From positions 1 to 8,634 of the forward strand of contig JAURNF010000171.1 of the NCBI GenBank assembly GCA_030830285.1: a DNA stretch of 8,634 nt, in the 5' to 3' direction. The position numbers and the translations under genes were made by a program. The notes beneath the pieces are model-generated. The model searched no databases. It saw only the letters and a list, made by a program, of their open reading frames with translations, and was not told where the DNA came from. This document shows positions 1-6,173 of this stretch, piece by piece. The first letter of the stretch is position 1; every line of letters starts with the position of its first letter. Source of the stretch: Candidatus Kapaibacterium sp. GTDB taxonomy: Bacteria; Bacteroidota; Ignavibacteria; Kapaibacteriales; Kapaibacteriaceae.

Positions 1-321
1 GACCTCTGCTTTGCGATGCCGAACGAACACAAGATCTATCGCGGAGAAACAAAGCGCGTATTGCGCGCAGCAATGCGTGGCATCGTTCCCGACCCCGTTC
101 TTGATCGCAAGGACAAGACGGGCTTCATCACGCCGGGCCATATCGCATGGTTGCGCGGGGCGCTTTCGCATCTGATCGACGGCGATTGGAAGGATCTCGA
201 CTGGGCTATCGACCGCACTGCGCTCAACGAGGTTCTATCTGCGTACAAGCGCGGCGACAACAGCAACGCACTCTTCGTCTGGCGTCTGGCGATGCTTCGC
301 GCATTTCTTGCAACGCGCTAA
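1..321 (+). CDS. asnB: Asparagine synthase-like amidotransferase, C-terminal fragment (5' end outside window)
   Basis: The frame is open from base 1, so this is the last 106 residues of a longer protein and the ATG at 16 is internal. It matches the C-terminal end of the asparagine synthase (glutamine-hydrolysing) synthetase domain, which adenylates aspartate and transfers ammonia to it. Visible hallmarks are the segment around G15-E16-T17-K18 leading to LRAAMRGIVP (residues 21-30), then DRKDKTGF (35-42) followed by TP, the conserved basic 'R-x-D-K-x-G-F-x-x-P' stretch, and a tryptophan-containing C-terminal helix (residues 93-104). The N-terminal glutaminase and ATP-pyrophosphatase motifs lie outside the window. 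Such proteins are common in polysaccharide loci, where they may amidate sugars or amino-acid substituents. With glycosyltransferase and methyltransferase genes at the other end of the window, a glycan role is plausible but inferred. Its TAA overlaps the stop codon of the convergent regulator gene. Confidence 0.8.
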   Translation, partial: DLCFAMPNEHKIYRGETKRVLRAAMRGIVPDPVLDRKDKTGFITPGHIAWLRGALSHLIDGDWKDLDWAIDRTALNEVLSAYKRGDNSNALFVWRLAMLRAFLATR

Positions 322-329
322 GACGCGCG
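314..329. other. Small GC-only inverted repeat across the two convergent stop codons
   Basis: CGCGC (314-318) and GCGCG (325-329) form a perfect 5-bp stem with a 6-nt loop. The loop holds the TAA of the plus-strand gene, and the minus-strand TAG (318-320) overlaps it. No T-run follows on either strand, so it does not meet the criteria for an intrinsic terminator. It is the only candidate structure where the two converging transcripts must stop. The arms are short and of simple composition, so chance is quite possible. Confidence 0.2.
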
Positions 330-1076
330 ACGTTCCACAATCCGAACGGCAGCAAAGAGCTTGTCACGGTACGATGTCGATACATCTACCTCATCACCAT
401 TGCACATGAGCAGACGCGGAGTCTTGCCACGCAGAATGCGTCGCACATGAACAATGTTCACAAGGTGCGAACGATGCACACGGAGAAGTCCGGAGTGTTC
501 TAACACCGGCGCGTAATCACGAATTGTTCGTGACAGAATAATCGGCGGATCGTTCACGAAGATCACGCGAGTGTAGTTCCCCTCGCCCTGGATGCGCACG
601 ATCGTGCGACGATCTCGAAGCTCAATACCGCTCAACACAGGCAATGCGATCACATCGTGCGATGGCGCAAAGAGCGCGGGTCGCTCATGAAGCAGCATTG
701 TCGCATCATGCGGAGCGATCAGCATCCGACTCCGCTCGATCGCGCAATCGAGCTCGTGCACGGGAGCATCGTAGGACAGATAATGCACCGCTCCAAGCTG
801 GAACGCCATCAACGCATACGAGGGATCATTCGACACACAGATAACAGCAGGCAGACCCGCACCGCCGATGCTACAATCGGCGATCAGCGCACCCTTATCG
901 ACAAGCGGATCGTACAGCACAACGTCTGGCATTGTGCGATCGATCTCGCGCACGAGAGATTGCATGGTGTCTTCAACCAGGCGTACCTGGGCAATACCAC
1001 CTCGCCGTGTTCGGAGATGATCAAAGAGGCGAGCACCACGTTGGGCCGAGATTGCACAGAGAATTCGAAGGTTCAT
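318..1076 (-). CDS. LytTR-family DNA-binding response regulator with degenerate receiver domain
   Basis: This 252-residue protein has a receiver-like N-terminal half (about 1-120) and a LytTR DNA-binding domain (about 146-247). LytTR signatures are clear: the strand carrying EGNY (165-168), the basic RVHRSHLVN (199-207) and the closing DVSTSYRDKL (231-240). The receiver half keeps PDVVLYD (50-56), with D56 at the phosphoacceptor position, and VICVSND (78-84), with S82 at the Thr/Ser position. It lacks the N-terminal acidic pair that binds Mg2+, and the usual lysine of the DYLLKP motif is replaced in HYLSYDAP (98-105). Phosphorylation-independent or altered signalling is therefore likely. The start at 1076 is chosen because GGAG lies 5 nt upstream. 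An in-frame ATG at 1139 would add 21 residues with no domain match, running through the inverted repeat. No histidine kinase is adjacent, so it is an orphan here. It is transcribed divergently from the AEC permease and could regulate that gene or itself (inference). Confidence 0.88.
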   Translation of the reverse strand: MNLRILCAISAQRGARLFDHLRTRRGGIAQVRLVEDTMQSLVREIDRTMPDVVLYDPLVDKGALIADCSIGGAGLPAVICVSNDPSYALMAFQLGAVHYLSYDAPVHELDCAIERSRMLIAPHDATMLLHERPALFAPSHDVIALPVLSGIELRDRRTIVRIQGEGNYTRVIFVNDPPIILSRTIRDYAPVLEHSGLLRVHRSHLVNIVHVRRILRGKTPRLLMCNGDEVDVSTSYRDKLFAAVRIVERRAS

Positions 1077-1080
1077 AACA

Positions 1081-1085
1081 ACTCC
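1081..1085 (-). promoter_or_regulatory. Shine-Dalgarno site of the LytTR regulator
   Basis: On the minus strand GGAGT is followed by 4 nt and then the ATG at 1076. This decides the start codon against the in-frame ATG at 1139, which has no comparable site. Clear ribosome-binding sites are rare in this window, so this one is informative. Confidence 0.65.
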
Positions 1086-1108
1086 ATAAAGACTGTGTAC
1101 TGTTAAGG

Positions 1109-1127
1109 TATGCCAGTAATTGGCATA
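1109..1127. promoter_or_regulatory. Perfect 7-bp inverted repeat in the divergent intergenic region, candidate operator
   Basis: TATGCCA (1109-1115) and TGGCATA (1121-1127) are exact reverse complements separated by GTAAT. The 19-bp palindrome sits in the 96-nt gap between the divergent LytTR regulator and AEC permease genes. It lies 33-51 nt upstream of the regulator start and 46-64 nt upstream of the permease start, a usual place for an operator serving both promoters. LytTR proteins typically bind direct repeats of about 9 bp, so the symmetry is not the classic pattern for this family. The site could belong to another, dimeric regulator. I could not identify convincing -35/-10 or Bacteroidota-type -33/-7 promoter elements in the gap. 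Confidence 0.4.
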
Positions 1128-1172
1128 GTGACATTTCAATTCCCTTGATCTCTTACTACGTAGATTGCACCC

Positions 1173-2096
1173 ATGCTGAATGTCTTCGCAACCCTCGGCG
1201 TATTGCTCGCTAGCGGCATCATCTACCGCATGATTCCGGGTGTTCCCACACCTCAGACTGTGCGATCAGTGATCGGTTCAATCGTCCTGAATGTCTTCAT
1301 TCCCCTGCTTGCATTCGAAGTGCTCGCAACGGAGCACATCATGGGCGACGTGTGGACAGTGCCAGTTGCTTCAGTGGCAACAACATTGATCGGATTTGGC
1401 CTGGCCTTCCTTGTGTATGGATACATTCTGCGCAAGCGCATTGCACGACCAACGATCGGCGCAATGATTCTTGCAGCTACGTGGTGCAACGCGATGTATC
1501 TCGGACTCCCCATCACACTTGCTGTTGTGGGCGATCCAGGCGATCATGTTCCGATCTTGTTTGACTACGCTGGTATGACGCCACTCTTGTTCACACTCGG
1601 CACTGCGGTGTGTGTAGCATATGGCACATCAGACGAACAACCGACGTTCCGGCAAGGTATCAAGCAGATCCTGCGTCTGCCCCCATTCATTGCGACCGTC
1701 GCCGGCATAGCGGTGAACGCTATGGGATTGGAGCTTCCGCTCTGGTTCATCGCTGCTGCCGAAACCGCGGGCAAGGTTGTTGCGCCACTCATGCTGTTTA
1801 GCATTGGTCTCACGCTACGATGGCCAACGATATCGCGGACGCCGATGCTTGTTCCAGCTGCGGTGATTCGTACGATCATCGTGCCATTACTTGTGTTCCC
1901 TCTAGCATCGCTCCTCCACCCGAACGACGATATTCTTCGATCAACGATGCTAGAAGCAGCGATGCCGTCAATGATGTTACCACTCGTGTTTGCCGAGCGC
2001 TATGGACTTGATGTGGAATCGCTCGCTGAGGCGATCTTGTTGAGCACGATCATTTCCGTTGCTACACTTCCCATCGTTGCATCATGGCCACTGTAG
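1173..2096 (+). CDS. AEC (auxin efflux carrier) family permease
   Basis: This 307-residue, strongly hydrophobic inner-membrane protein has the organisation of the AEC transporter family (TC 2.A.69), which exports or imports small organic anions and whose bacterial members include malonate carriers. Family signatures in order: NVFIPLLAFEVL (40-51) in the second helix, CNAMYLGLPI (105-114), a short cytoplasmic linker near 151-165, APLMLFSIGLTL (204-215), AMPSMMLPLVFAERYGLD (263-280) and a final helix with STIISVATLPIV (291-302). About ten membrane segments are expected in two five-helix halves. Its length is normal for the family. The substrate cannot be read from the sequence. No Shine-Dalgarno sequence precedes the ATG. 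The coding sequence overlaps the next gene by 13 nt, suggesting co-transcription, and it diverges from the LytTR regulator, its most obvious candidate controller. Confidence 0.88.
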   Translation: MLNVFATLGVLLASGIIYRMIPGVPTPQTVRSVIGSIVLNVFIPLLAFEVLATEHIMGDVWTVPVASVATTLIGFGLAFLVYGYILRKRIARPTIGAMILAATWCNAMYLGLPITLAVVGDPGDHVPILFDYAGMTPLLFTLGTAVCVAYGTSDEQPTFRQGIKQILRLPPFIATVAGIAVNAMGLELPLWFIAAAETAGKVVAPLMLFSIGLTLRWPTISRTPMLVPAAVIRTIIVPLLVFPLASLLHPNDDILRSTMLEAAMPSMMLPLVFAERYGLDVESLAEAILLSTIISVATLPIVASWPL

Positions 2097-2869
2097 ATCT
2101 TCATCTTGCATCAGGCGATCACCGTGCCGACATGCTTCGCAGGGCAGGCTGCCAGCATGTGCTTGCATGGCGCGAAGCGTTGGCAGATGGACCGATTACA
2201 GCTCGACGTGACGAGCTACTTGCAATGCGTCGTCAGTTCGTAACGCAGGCTTATAGCAGCTCTGCAGAACAGTACGATGCGATGGTCACGTCTGTACTCA
2301 CCGACGTGCGTGAAGGATCGTATCAGCACATCATGTTACACTTCGACAACGATCTGTTTTGCGTGACGAACGCGCTCTTCTGCATTTCGCAACTGTCGCA
2401 AGTTGCCACAGTGTCGTGGGATACCCCACAGGGTGTGATCGAGCTCACAACGCTGGATCGCGCGTTTGCCAGCTCATGCTGGAGGGCACTTGCCGACACA
2501 ACGCCATTGGGTTTGATAGACCTTTTGCCGCAGCTGCCACAACAACTCCAGTTCCTCCGTCCTGCACTGGTAGCGCATCTTCAGCGCTTCCCTGCTCGAG
2601 ATACCGGATTCGGCAAACCGCAGGAGATCATCCGCGATCTCCTCGATCGTGGGCTCGACGAAGAGGCAGACATCATCAATGGCTTCATTGCATTAGACGC
2701 AAACACCTATGGCTGGGGTGATGTGCAAATTCTTCGTGAGCTACGCATAACCCGTGCCATGCTTCGCGGCGAAGATGCACGCATGTCTATCGGTGGTGTA
2801 ACGCTGCACACGAAGCGCCCAACGTGGGTGTGGGATGTGCGCCGCAACACAGTATGTCCGATAGAGTAA
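2084..2869 (+). CDS. DUF1835-like protein of unknown function
   Basis: This 261-residue soluble protein has no signal peptide or membrane segment. The N-terminal part resembles DUF1835. It opens with a strand and glycine turn (LHLASGD, residues 6-12), followed by VLAWREALADGP (26-37), matching the family's 'hilnGD ... vw.D.l..GP' pattern. HFDNDLFCVTNALF (86-99) corresponds to the family's acidic/aromatic 'D.FcqmnLl' segment. The C-terminal part has LVAHLQRFP (162-170) and YGWGDVQILREL (209-220), also usual in longer DUF1835 proteins. The biochemical role of the family is unknown to me and no catalytic residue can be assigned. The start lies inside the end of the AEC gene, so the two are probably translated from one message, but no functional link is established. 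The stop is 15 nt from the stop of the convergent kelch-lectin gene. Confidence 0.68.
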   Translation: MATVDLHLASGDHRADMLRRAGCQHVLAWREALADGPITARRDELLAMRRQFVTQAYSSSAEQYDAMVTSVLTDVREGSYQHIMLHFDNDLFCVTNALFCISQLSQVATVSWDTPQGVIELTTLDRAFASSCWRALADTTPLGLIDLLPQLPQQLQFLRPALVAHLQRFPARDTGFGKPQEIIRDLLDRGLDEEADIINGFIALDANTYGWGDVQILRELRITRAMLRGEDARMSIGGVTLHTKRPTWVWDVRRNTVCPIE

Positions 2870-2884
2870 AGCTGGACGAGCGAC

Positions 2885-5005
2885 TTACCGCACGACCACC
2901 AACGGAATCGACACGACCTGTGATCCATCCTGAATCTGCACCGCATACATACCGTGTGCAACACGGTCAAGGGGCAGTTCAATCCGCGTCTGACCAGACG
3001 GCAGCTCAATCTGCAGAACAACGCTTCCTCGCGTATCGAGCACACGGCACACACGATTACGTGTTGAAGGGTACGACACGTTAACAACAGCGCTACCCGA
3101 GGCGGGATTAGGGTTCACATATGCAGACAGTGCATCTGCATTCCACTCCGTTTCATCATCAACCGAAACGAGCGTCTCACATCCACCAATCTGCAAGCCA
3201 AGGATCTCGTGAGATTGCTGTGCGAAGCCTGTAGCTGCAGTAAATCCAGCATACGTCGCTCCATCTGGTCCAAGCGTCAAGATCTTAGAAAGGTCGATGT
3301 CTGTGGCGACAACAACAGGTGTGCGTAGGTCTCCTGTTGTATCACAATACACCGACATCGTTGTGCCTTCGAGCACGATACGTGCGTGGAATACACGACC
3401 ATCAGCAACGAATTGCGGAACGTCCTTTGTAGCAATGGCCTTCAAGTACGGTGGCACGTGCCACGAGCGGAGGTACTGTCCATCACCTGCTTGAATCGCG
3501 ATATGACTTCCCGATGGGTCTGAGAATGCTGCATTCAAGAATGCATCAAACTCAACAGCCAGCCCTGATGGTGTCTCGTTGTAGCCAATTCCATCGCCAA
3601 CCCGGCCGATCGTTGTTGGCAGCGAGTTTTGCAGCACGAACACAACGCCATCAGCACCTTGTGGCCCCTTATCGACTTGTCCGTTGTCGTTGCCATTATT
3701 CAACCGGAACATGAACCGCACGTCGAGTCCGCGCGAGACGTTGACCTTTTTCGGCAACCACGCAGCACCGCGCTGATATGTCGCGGAGCGTGTGAGCATG
3801 ATGTTCGGGGCAGCGTAGACCGCATCACCGACGAGCTTCATGGATTCGAGTGGGAAGATCATCCCCATTGAATCGCATGCCACTTGAAGGATCTCAACTG
3901 TCTGCGTAACACCTGATTGCGATGTAACCCCTCCGATCGCAAACGTTGTGCGATTCTCGAGACCTCGCCCACCAAGTGTTACTGACCGAGTATACCGACG
4001 CTCGATGTTCAGCTTCGGTCCTGGTGTTACAGACCCAGACTCAACCTCCCAGTATGTGCACTGATTGGTTGACGAAAGGTCCGACAGCCACCCACCCACC
4101 GTGAGCACACGTCGCGGCATGCGCTCGGTGATGCCGGCATAGCAAAGCCCATAGGGTACGTCGGCCGAGCGCAAGAAGTCACCATTCCTTTCAACAAGGC
4201 ACTCTCCGATGAACACGGCCGATGGCGACTCCTGCGTCGATCCTCCAACGACAACCATCCGTCCATCCTCCAAGCGCATACCGAATGGAGCTTCGCGTCC
4301 CGAGGACATATCGCCAATCTTTGACCACTCGTTCTTCGAACCATCGTAGGTGTAGATCCCGGCAATACGATTAGAATTAGCGCCTCCATCACGACCGCCC
4401 AAGATGACGCCCTTACCACTGGACATCAGCCCATACACTGCACCATTGATTGGAACAGGAAAGGGGCTAATACTCCTCGATTGCCCTGTTGTGAGATTGA
4501 AGATCTCCGCGTCGTCCATTGTCTCGAGATTCGAATGACGCCCACCAGCGATGAGGATCTCATTGACCGAGTAACGGTAGGCCGCATGCTGTCGGCGGCT
4601 TGTAATCATGTCGCCCAACTTGCGCCATTGCTGAGTTGCGATGTTGAAAAGGTACACTGCACTCGATGTTCGACCAGCCTCGTTCAACCCACCGATGACG
4701 ACGATCGCAGTATCATACAGGACAATGACAGGCATCTCAGCCAGACCCTCTGGCAGGGGTGGCATCTGAGAGATCCGAACATTTGTGCCGCTCACCTCGA
4801 AGCGGTCGACGTATCGCGACGCATTGGAGAATACGTTACCCGAGTAGCCACCGATGTAGTATGCGTGATCCGTGCCGACCTTGGCAATCGCACCATAAAG
4901 GTGAGGACGATCAAGCTCTCCAAGAACTCGCCATCGTTCTGCGGGCTGAGCACTTGCGAGCGCTGGCAACAGCAGTGCGGCAATACAGGCAAGTAGATAA
5001 CGCAT
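2885..5005 (-). CDS. Secreted kelch-propeller / L-type lectin protein with T9SS-like C-terminal sorting domain
   Basis: This protein has 706 residues. A signal peptide covers 1-19 with an Ala-Ser-Ala cleavage motif before Q20. Residues about 25-375 carry seven blades of a kelch-type beta-propeller. The hydrophobic-Gly-Gly strand ends recur at glycine pairs 52/53, 105/106, 154/155, 203/204, 254/255, 304/305 and 358/359, 49-54 residues apart. Residues about 380-608 form an L-type (legume-like) lectin domain. They include GADGVVFVL (450-458), GLAVEFDAF (481-489) and YAGFTAATG (585-593). The metal-site residues E485, D487, F489, N491, D496 and H501 have the same spacing as concanavalin A E8, D10, Y12, N14, D19 and H24. 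The last 80 residues contain VNPNPASG (630-637), DTRGSVV (657-663) and HGMYAVQI (684-691), a Por/T9SS type A sorting domain pattern. The start at 5005 has GGAAGGA seven nt upstream; an ATG at 5071 would put 22 residues before the signal peptide. It probably acts on the cell surface or outside, binding a glycan. The ligand is unknown. Confidence 0.87.
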   Translation of the reverse strand: MRYLLACIAALLLPALASAQPAERWRVLGELDRPHLYGAIAKVGTDHAYYIGGYSGNVFSNASRYVDRFEVSGTNVRISQMPPLPEGLAEMPVIVLYDTAIVVIGGLNEAGRTSSAVYLFNIATQQWRKLGDMITSRRQHAAYRYSVNEILIAGGRHSNLETMDDAEIFNLTTGQSRSISPFPVPINGAVYGLMSSGKGVILGGRDGGANSNRIAGIYTYDGSKNEWSKIGDMSSGREAPFGMRLEDGRMVVVGGSTQESPSAVFIGECLVERNGDFLRSADVPYGLCYAGITERMPRRVLTVGGWLSDLSSTNQCTYWEVESGSVTPGPKLNIERRYTRSVTLGGRGLENRTTFAIGGVTSQSGVTQTVEILQVACDSMGMIFPLESMKLVGDAVYAAPNIMLTRSATYQRGAAWLPKKVNVSRGLDVRFMFRLNNGNDNGQVDKGPQGADGVVFVLQNSLPTTIGRVGDGIGYNETPSGLAVEFDAFLNAAFSDPSGSHIAIQAGDGQYLRSWHVPPYLKAIATKDVPQFVADGRVFHARIVLEGTTMSVYCDTTGDLRTPVVVATDIDLSKILTLGPDGATYAGFTAATGFAQQSHEILGLQIGGCETLVSVDDETEWNADALSAYVNPNPASGSAVVNVSYPSTRNRVCRVLDTRGSVVLQIELPSGQTRIELPLDRVAHGMYAVQIQDGSQVVSIPLVVVR

Positions 5006-5009
5006 ACAT

Positions 5010-6170
5010 CTATCCTTCCAATTCTCGTCGATGTTGATACAGAGTCGCCCCGATGAAAACTGCGAGTACAACTACGTGCACAAGTATCGACGGAGACACG
5101 CGAGAGCCGACTGTTGTTACTACCAACAATCCGCATGCAAGATACACGAGCAGGACAGATGCCCAACGCAGGCGGGTGGTGTCAATGTACATCCATCCAA
5201 TCGCTGCGAATGCCGGACCCGACATCAGCACAACACGCTGAATGTTGACGGCAAGAAGAACCTGCGCCGCTGTGACAGCACATAGCACCACCACGAACCA
5301 TCGACGAGATGGGACGTACCATGCTACAGCAATCAGCATACTACCCGCCACAAGGCCGACGCTATCACCCGTCAATGCCCACATGTCATTGAGTGATGGA
5401 TGCAGCAGCCTATCGAGAGCTATCGTCGATACGAGATATGAAAGCGAGTACGTAGACGTACCGTGCTGAACCAGACGGAGAGCTTCCGGTAGCGTGGCCA
5501 AGTACGACGCGTCTGCATTCCCTGCAGTGATGGACAGACGAACGATGGCGACCACGACTACAGCTGGCAACGTCCACATCGCGAGGTGTTTCCACGACCG
5601 TTGGGAACTCACAACCAAGGCAATTGGCAACGCGAGAAGTGCCGACTCCTTAACGAGAACAGCACCGCACAGCATAATGGCCGACCATACCCAGACACGT
5701 CGTGTGAGCAAGTACACCGATATCATCATCAAGCCACAGGCCAGCATGTCGACCGTTGCCGGGTTCCACACCGACGTGCGGGTAAGCCAACCCATGGCCA
5801 AAACGGTAGCACATACACCCAGCACGTGTCGTTTCGACGCTGTAGCATCCCACACAAGCAATGCAACAGCGCACATCATGCAGATCAACCCAATGGATGT
5901 TAGCACAGCCATTACCGTCCATGGATCGCCCCCTACCATACGCGCCAGACTCGGCATCCCGATGCGCCAACAGAATGGAGCAATTCGGAATGTTCCGAGA
6001 TCCTGCTGCGCCATCGCGATGTACTTATGATGGTCCATGGGCAGCGCGCACTCTGGGTCCGATCGCATATCTCCATGAAGAACAAGTACGGCGGCAATCC
6101 ACACGAGCGAGCACAGTGCGACGCTGAGTGCTATCTTGCCACGTATTCCAACTCTGCCAATGATGGACAT
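5010..6170 (-). CDS. Polytopic membrane protein, GT-C glycosyltransferase-like
   Basis: This 386-residue protein has roughly nine to eleven hydrophobic segments, including 13-31, 84-107, 115-129, 138-155, 159-187, 197-211, 269-286, 290-309 and 336-353. The region after the first helix fits the GT-C pattern of lipid-linked-sugar glycosyltransferases. It has an acidic residue in MDHHKYIAMAQ (45-55), then RIAPFCWRIGMPSLA (62-76), resembling the 'R.APF..R.L.P.la' motif, and VKESALL (173-179), resembling the common 'KE(T/S)' motif after a membrane helix. No definite family could be assigned, so the enzymatic role is an inference and a non-enzymatic membrane protein is possible. The gene ends 4 nt before the kelch-lectin start, and its last codons supply that gene's Shine-Dalgarno, so the two form one operon. 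Its start is only 3 nt from the divergent methyltransferase start, and no strong ribosome-binding site is seen. Confidence 0.68.
   Translation of the reverse strand: MSIIGRVGIRGKIALSVALCSLVWIAAVLVLHGDMRSDPECALPMDHHKYIAMAQQDLGTFRIAPFCWRIGMPSLARMVGGDPWTVMAVLTSIGLICMMCAVALLVWDATASKRHVLGVCATVLAMGWLTRTSVWNPATVDMLACGLMMISVYLLTRRVWVWSAIMLCGAVLVKESALLALPIALVVSSQRSWKHLAMWTLPAVVVVAIVRLSITAGNADASYLATLPEALRLVQHGTSTYSLSYLVSTIALDRLLHPSLNDMWALTGDSVGLVAGSMLIAVAWYVPSRRWFVVVLCAVTAAQVLLAVNIQRVVLMSGPAFAAIGWMYIDTTRLRWASVLLVYLACGLLVVTTVGSRVSPSILVHVVVLAVFIGATLYQHRRELEG
5013..5019 (-). promoter_or_regulatory. Shine-Dalgarno site of the kelch-lectin gene, inside the end of the membrane-protein gene
   Basis: On the minus strand GGAAGGA is formed by the last base of the Leu codon and the final Glu and Gly codons of the membrane-protein gene. 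Its TAG follows at once, and the lectin ATG begins seven nt after the motif. A ribosome finishing the upstream gene would sit on this site, a classic arrangement for translational coupling. An out-of-frame ATG lies directly after the TAG (5007-5009), but its frame gives no signal peptide. Confidence 0.7.
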
Positions 6171-6173
6171 TCG

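Noticed and set aside
657..1106. Open frame of 149 codons on the plus strand.
   Set aside because: It is entirely antisense to the LytTR regulator, which has clear domain motifs. The translation is rich in Arg and His and resembles no family.
1077..1139. N-terminal extension of the LytTR regulator to an ATG at 1139.
   Set aside because: The added 21 residues show no domain similarity, run through the palindrome, and lack a ribosome-binding site. The ATG at 1076 has GGAG at the right distance.
2856..2877. GTCC/GGAC inverted repeat near the convergent ends of the DUF1835-like and kelch-lectin genes, considered as a terminator.
   Set aside because: The stem is only 4 bp with a 14-nt loop and no T-run on either strand.
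4481..4996. Open frame of 171 codons on the plus strand.
   Set aside because: It is antisense to the propeller part of the kelch-lectin gene, whose seven regular repeats show which strand is coding.
4985..5005. Possible lipobox (Leu-Leu-Ala-Cys, residues 4-7) in the kelch-lectin signal peptide.
   Set aside because: The cysteine is only six residues from the start, too close for a lipoprotein signal, and a normal Ala-Ser-Ala cleavage site follows at 17-19.
5006..5071. Upstream in-frame ATG at 5071 for the kelch-lectin protein.
   Set aside because: It would place 22 mostly polar residues before an evident signal peptide and overlap the membrane-protein gene. The start at 5005 has a strong Shine-Dalgarno.
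6027..6173. Upstream in-frame ATG at 6027 for the FkbM-like methyltransferase.
   Set aside because: The 49 extra residues have no recognisable domain and are antisense to the coding start of the membrane protein.
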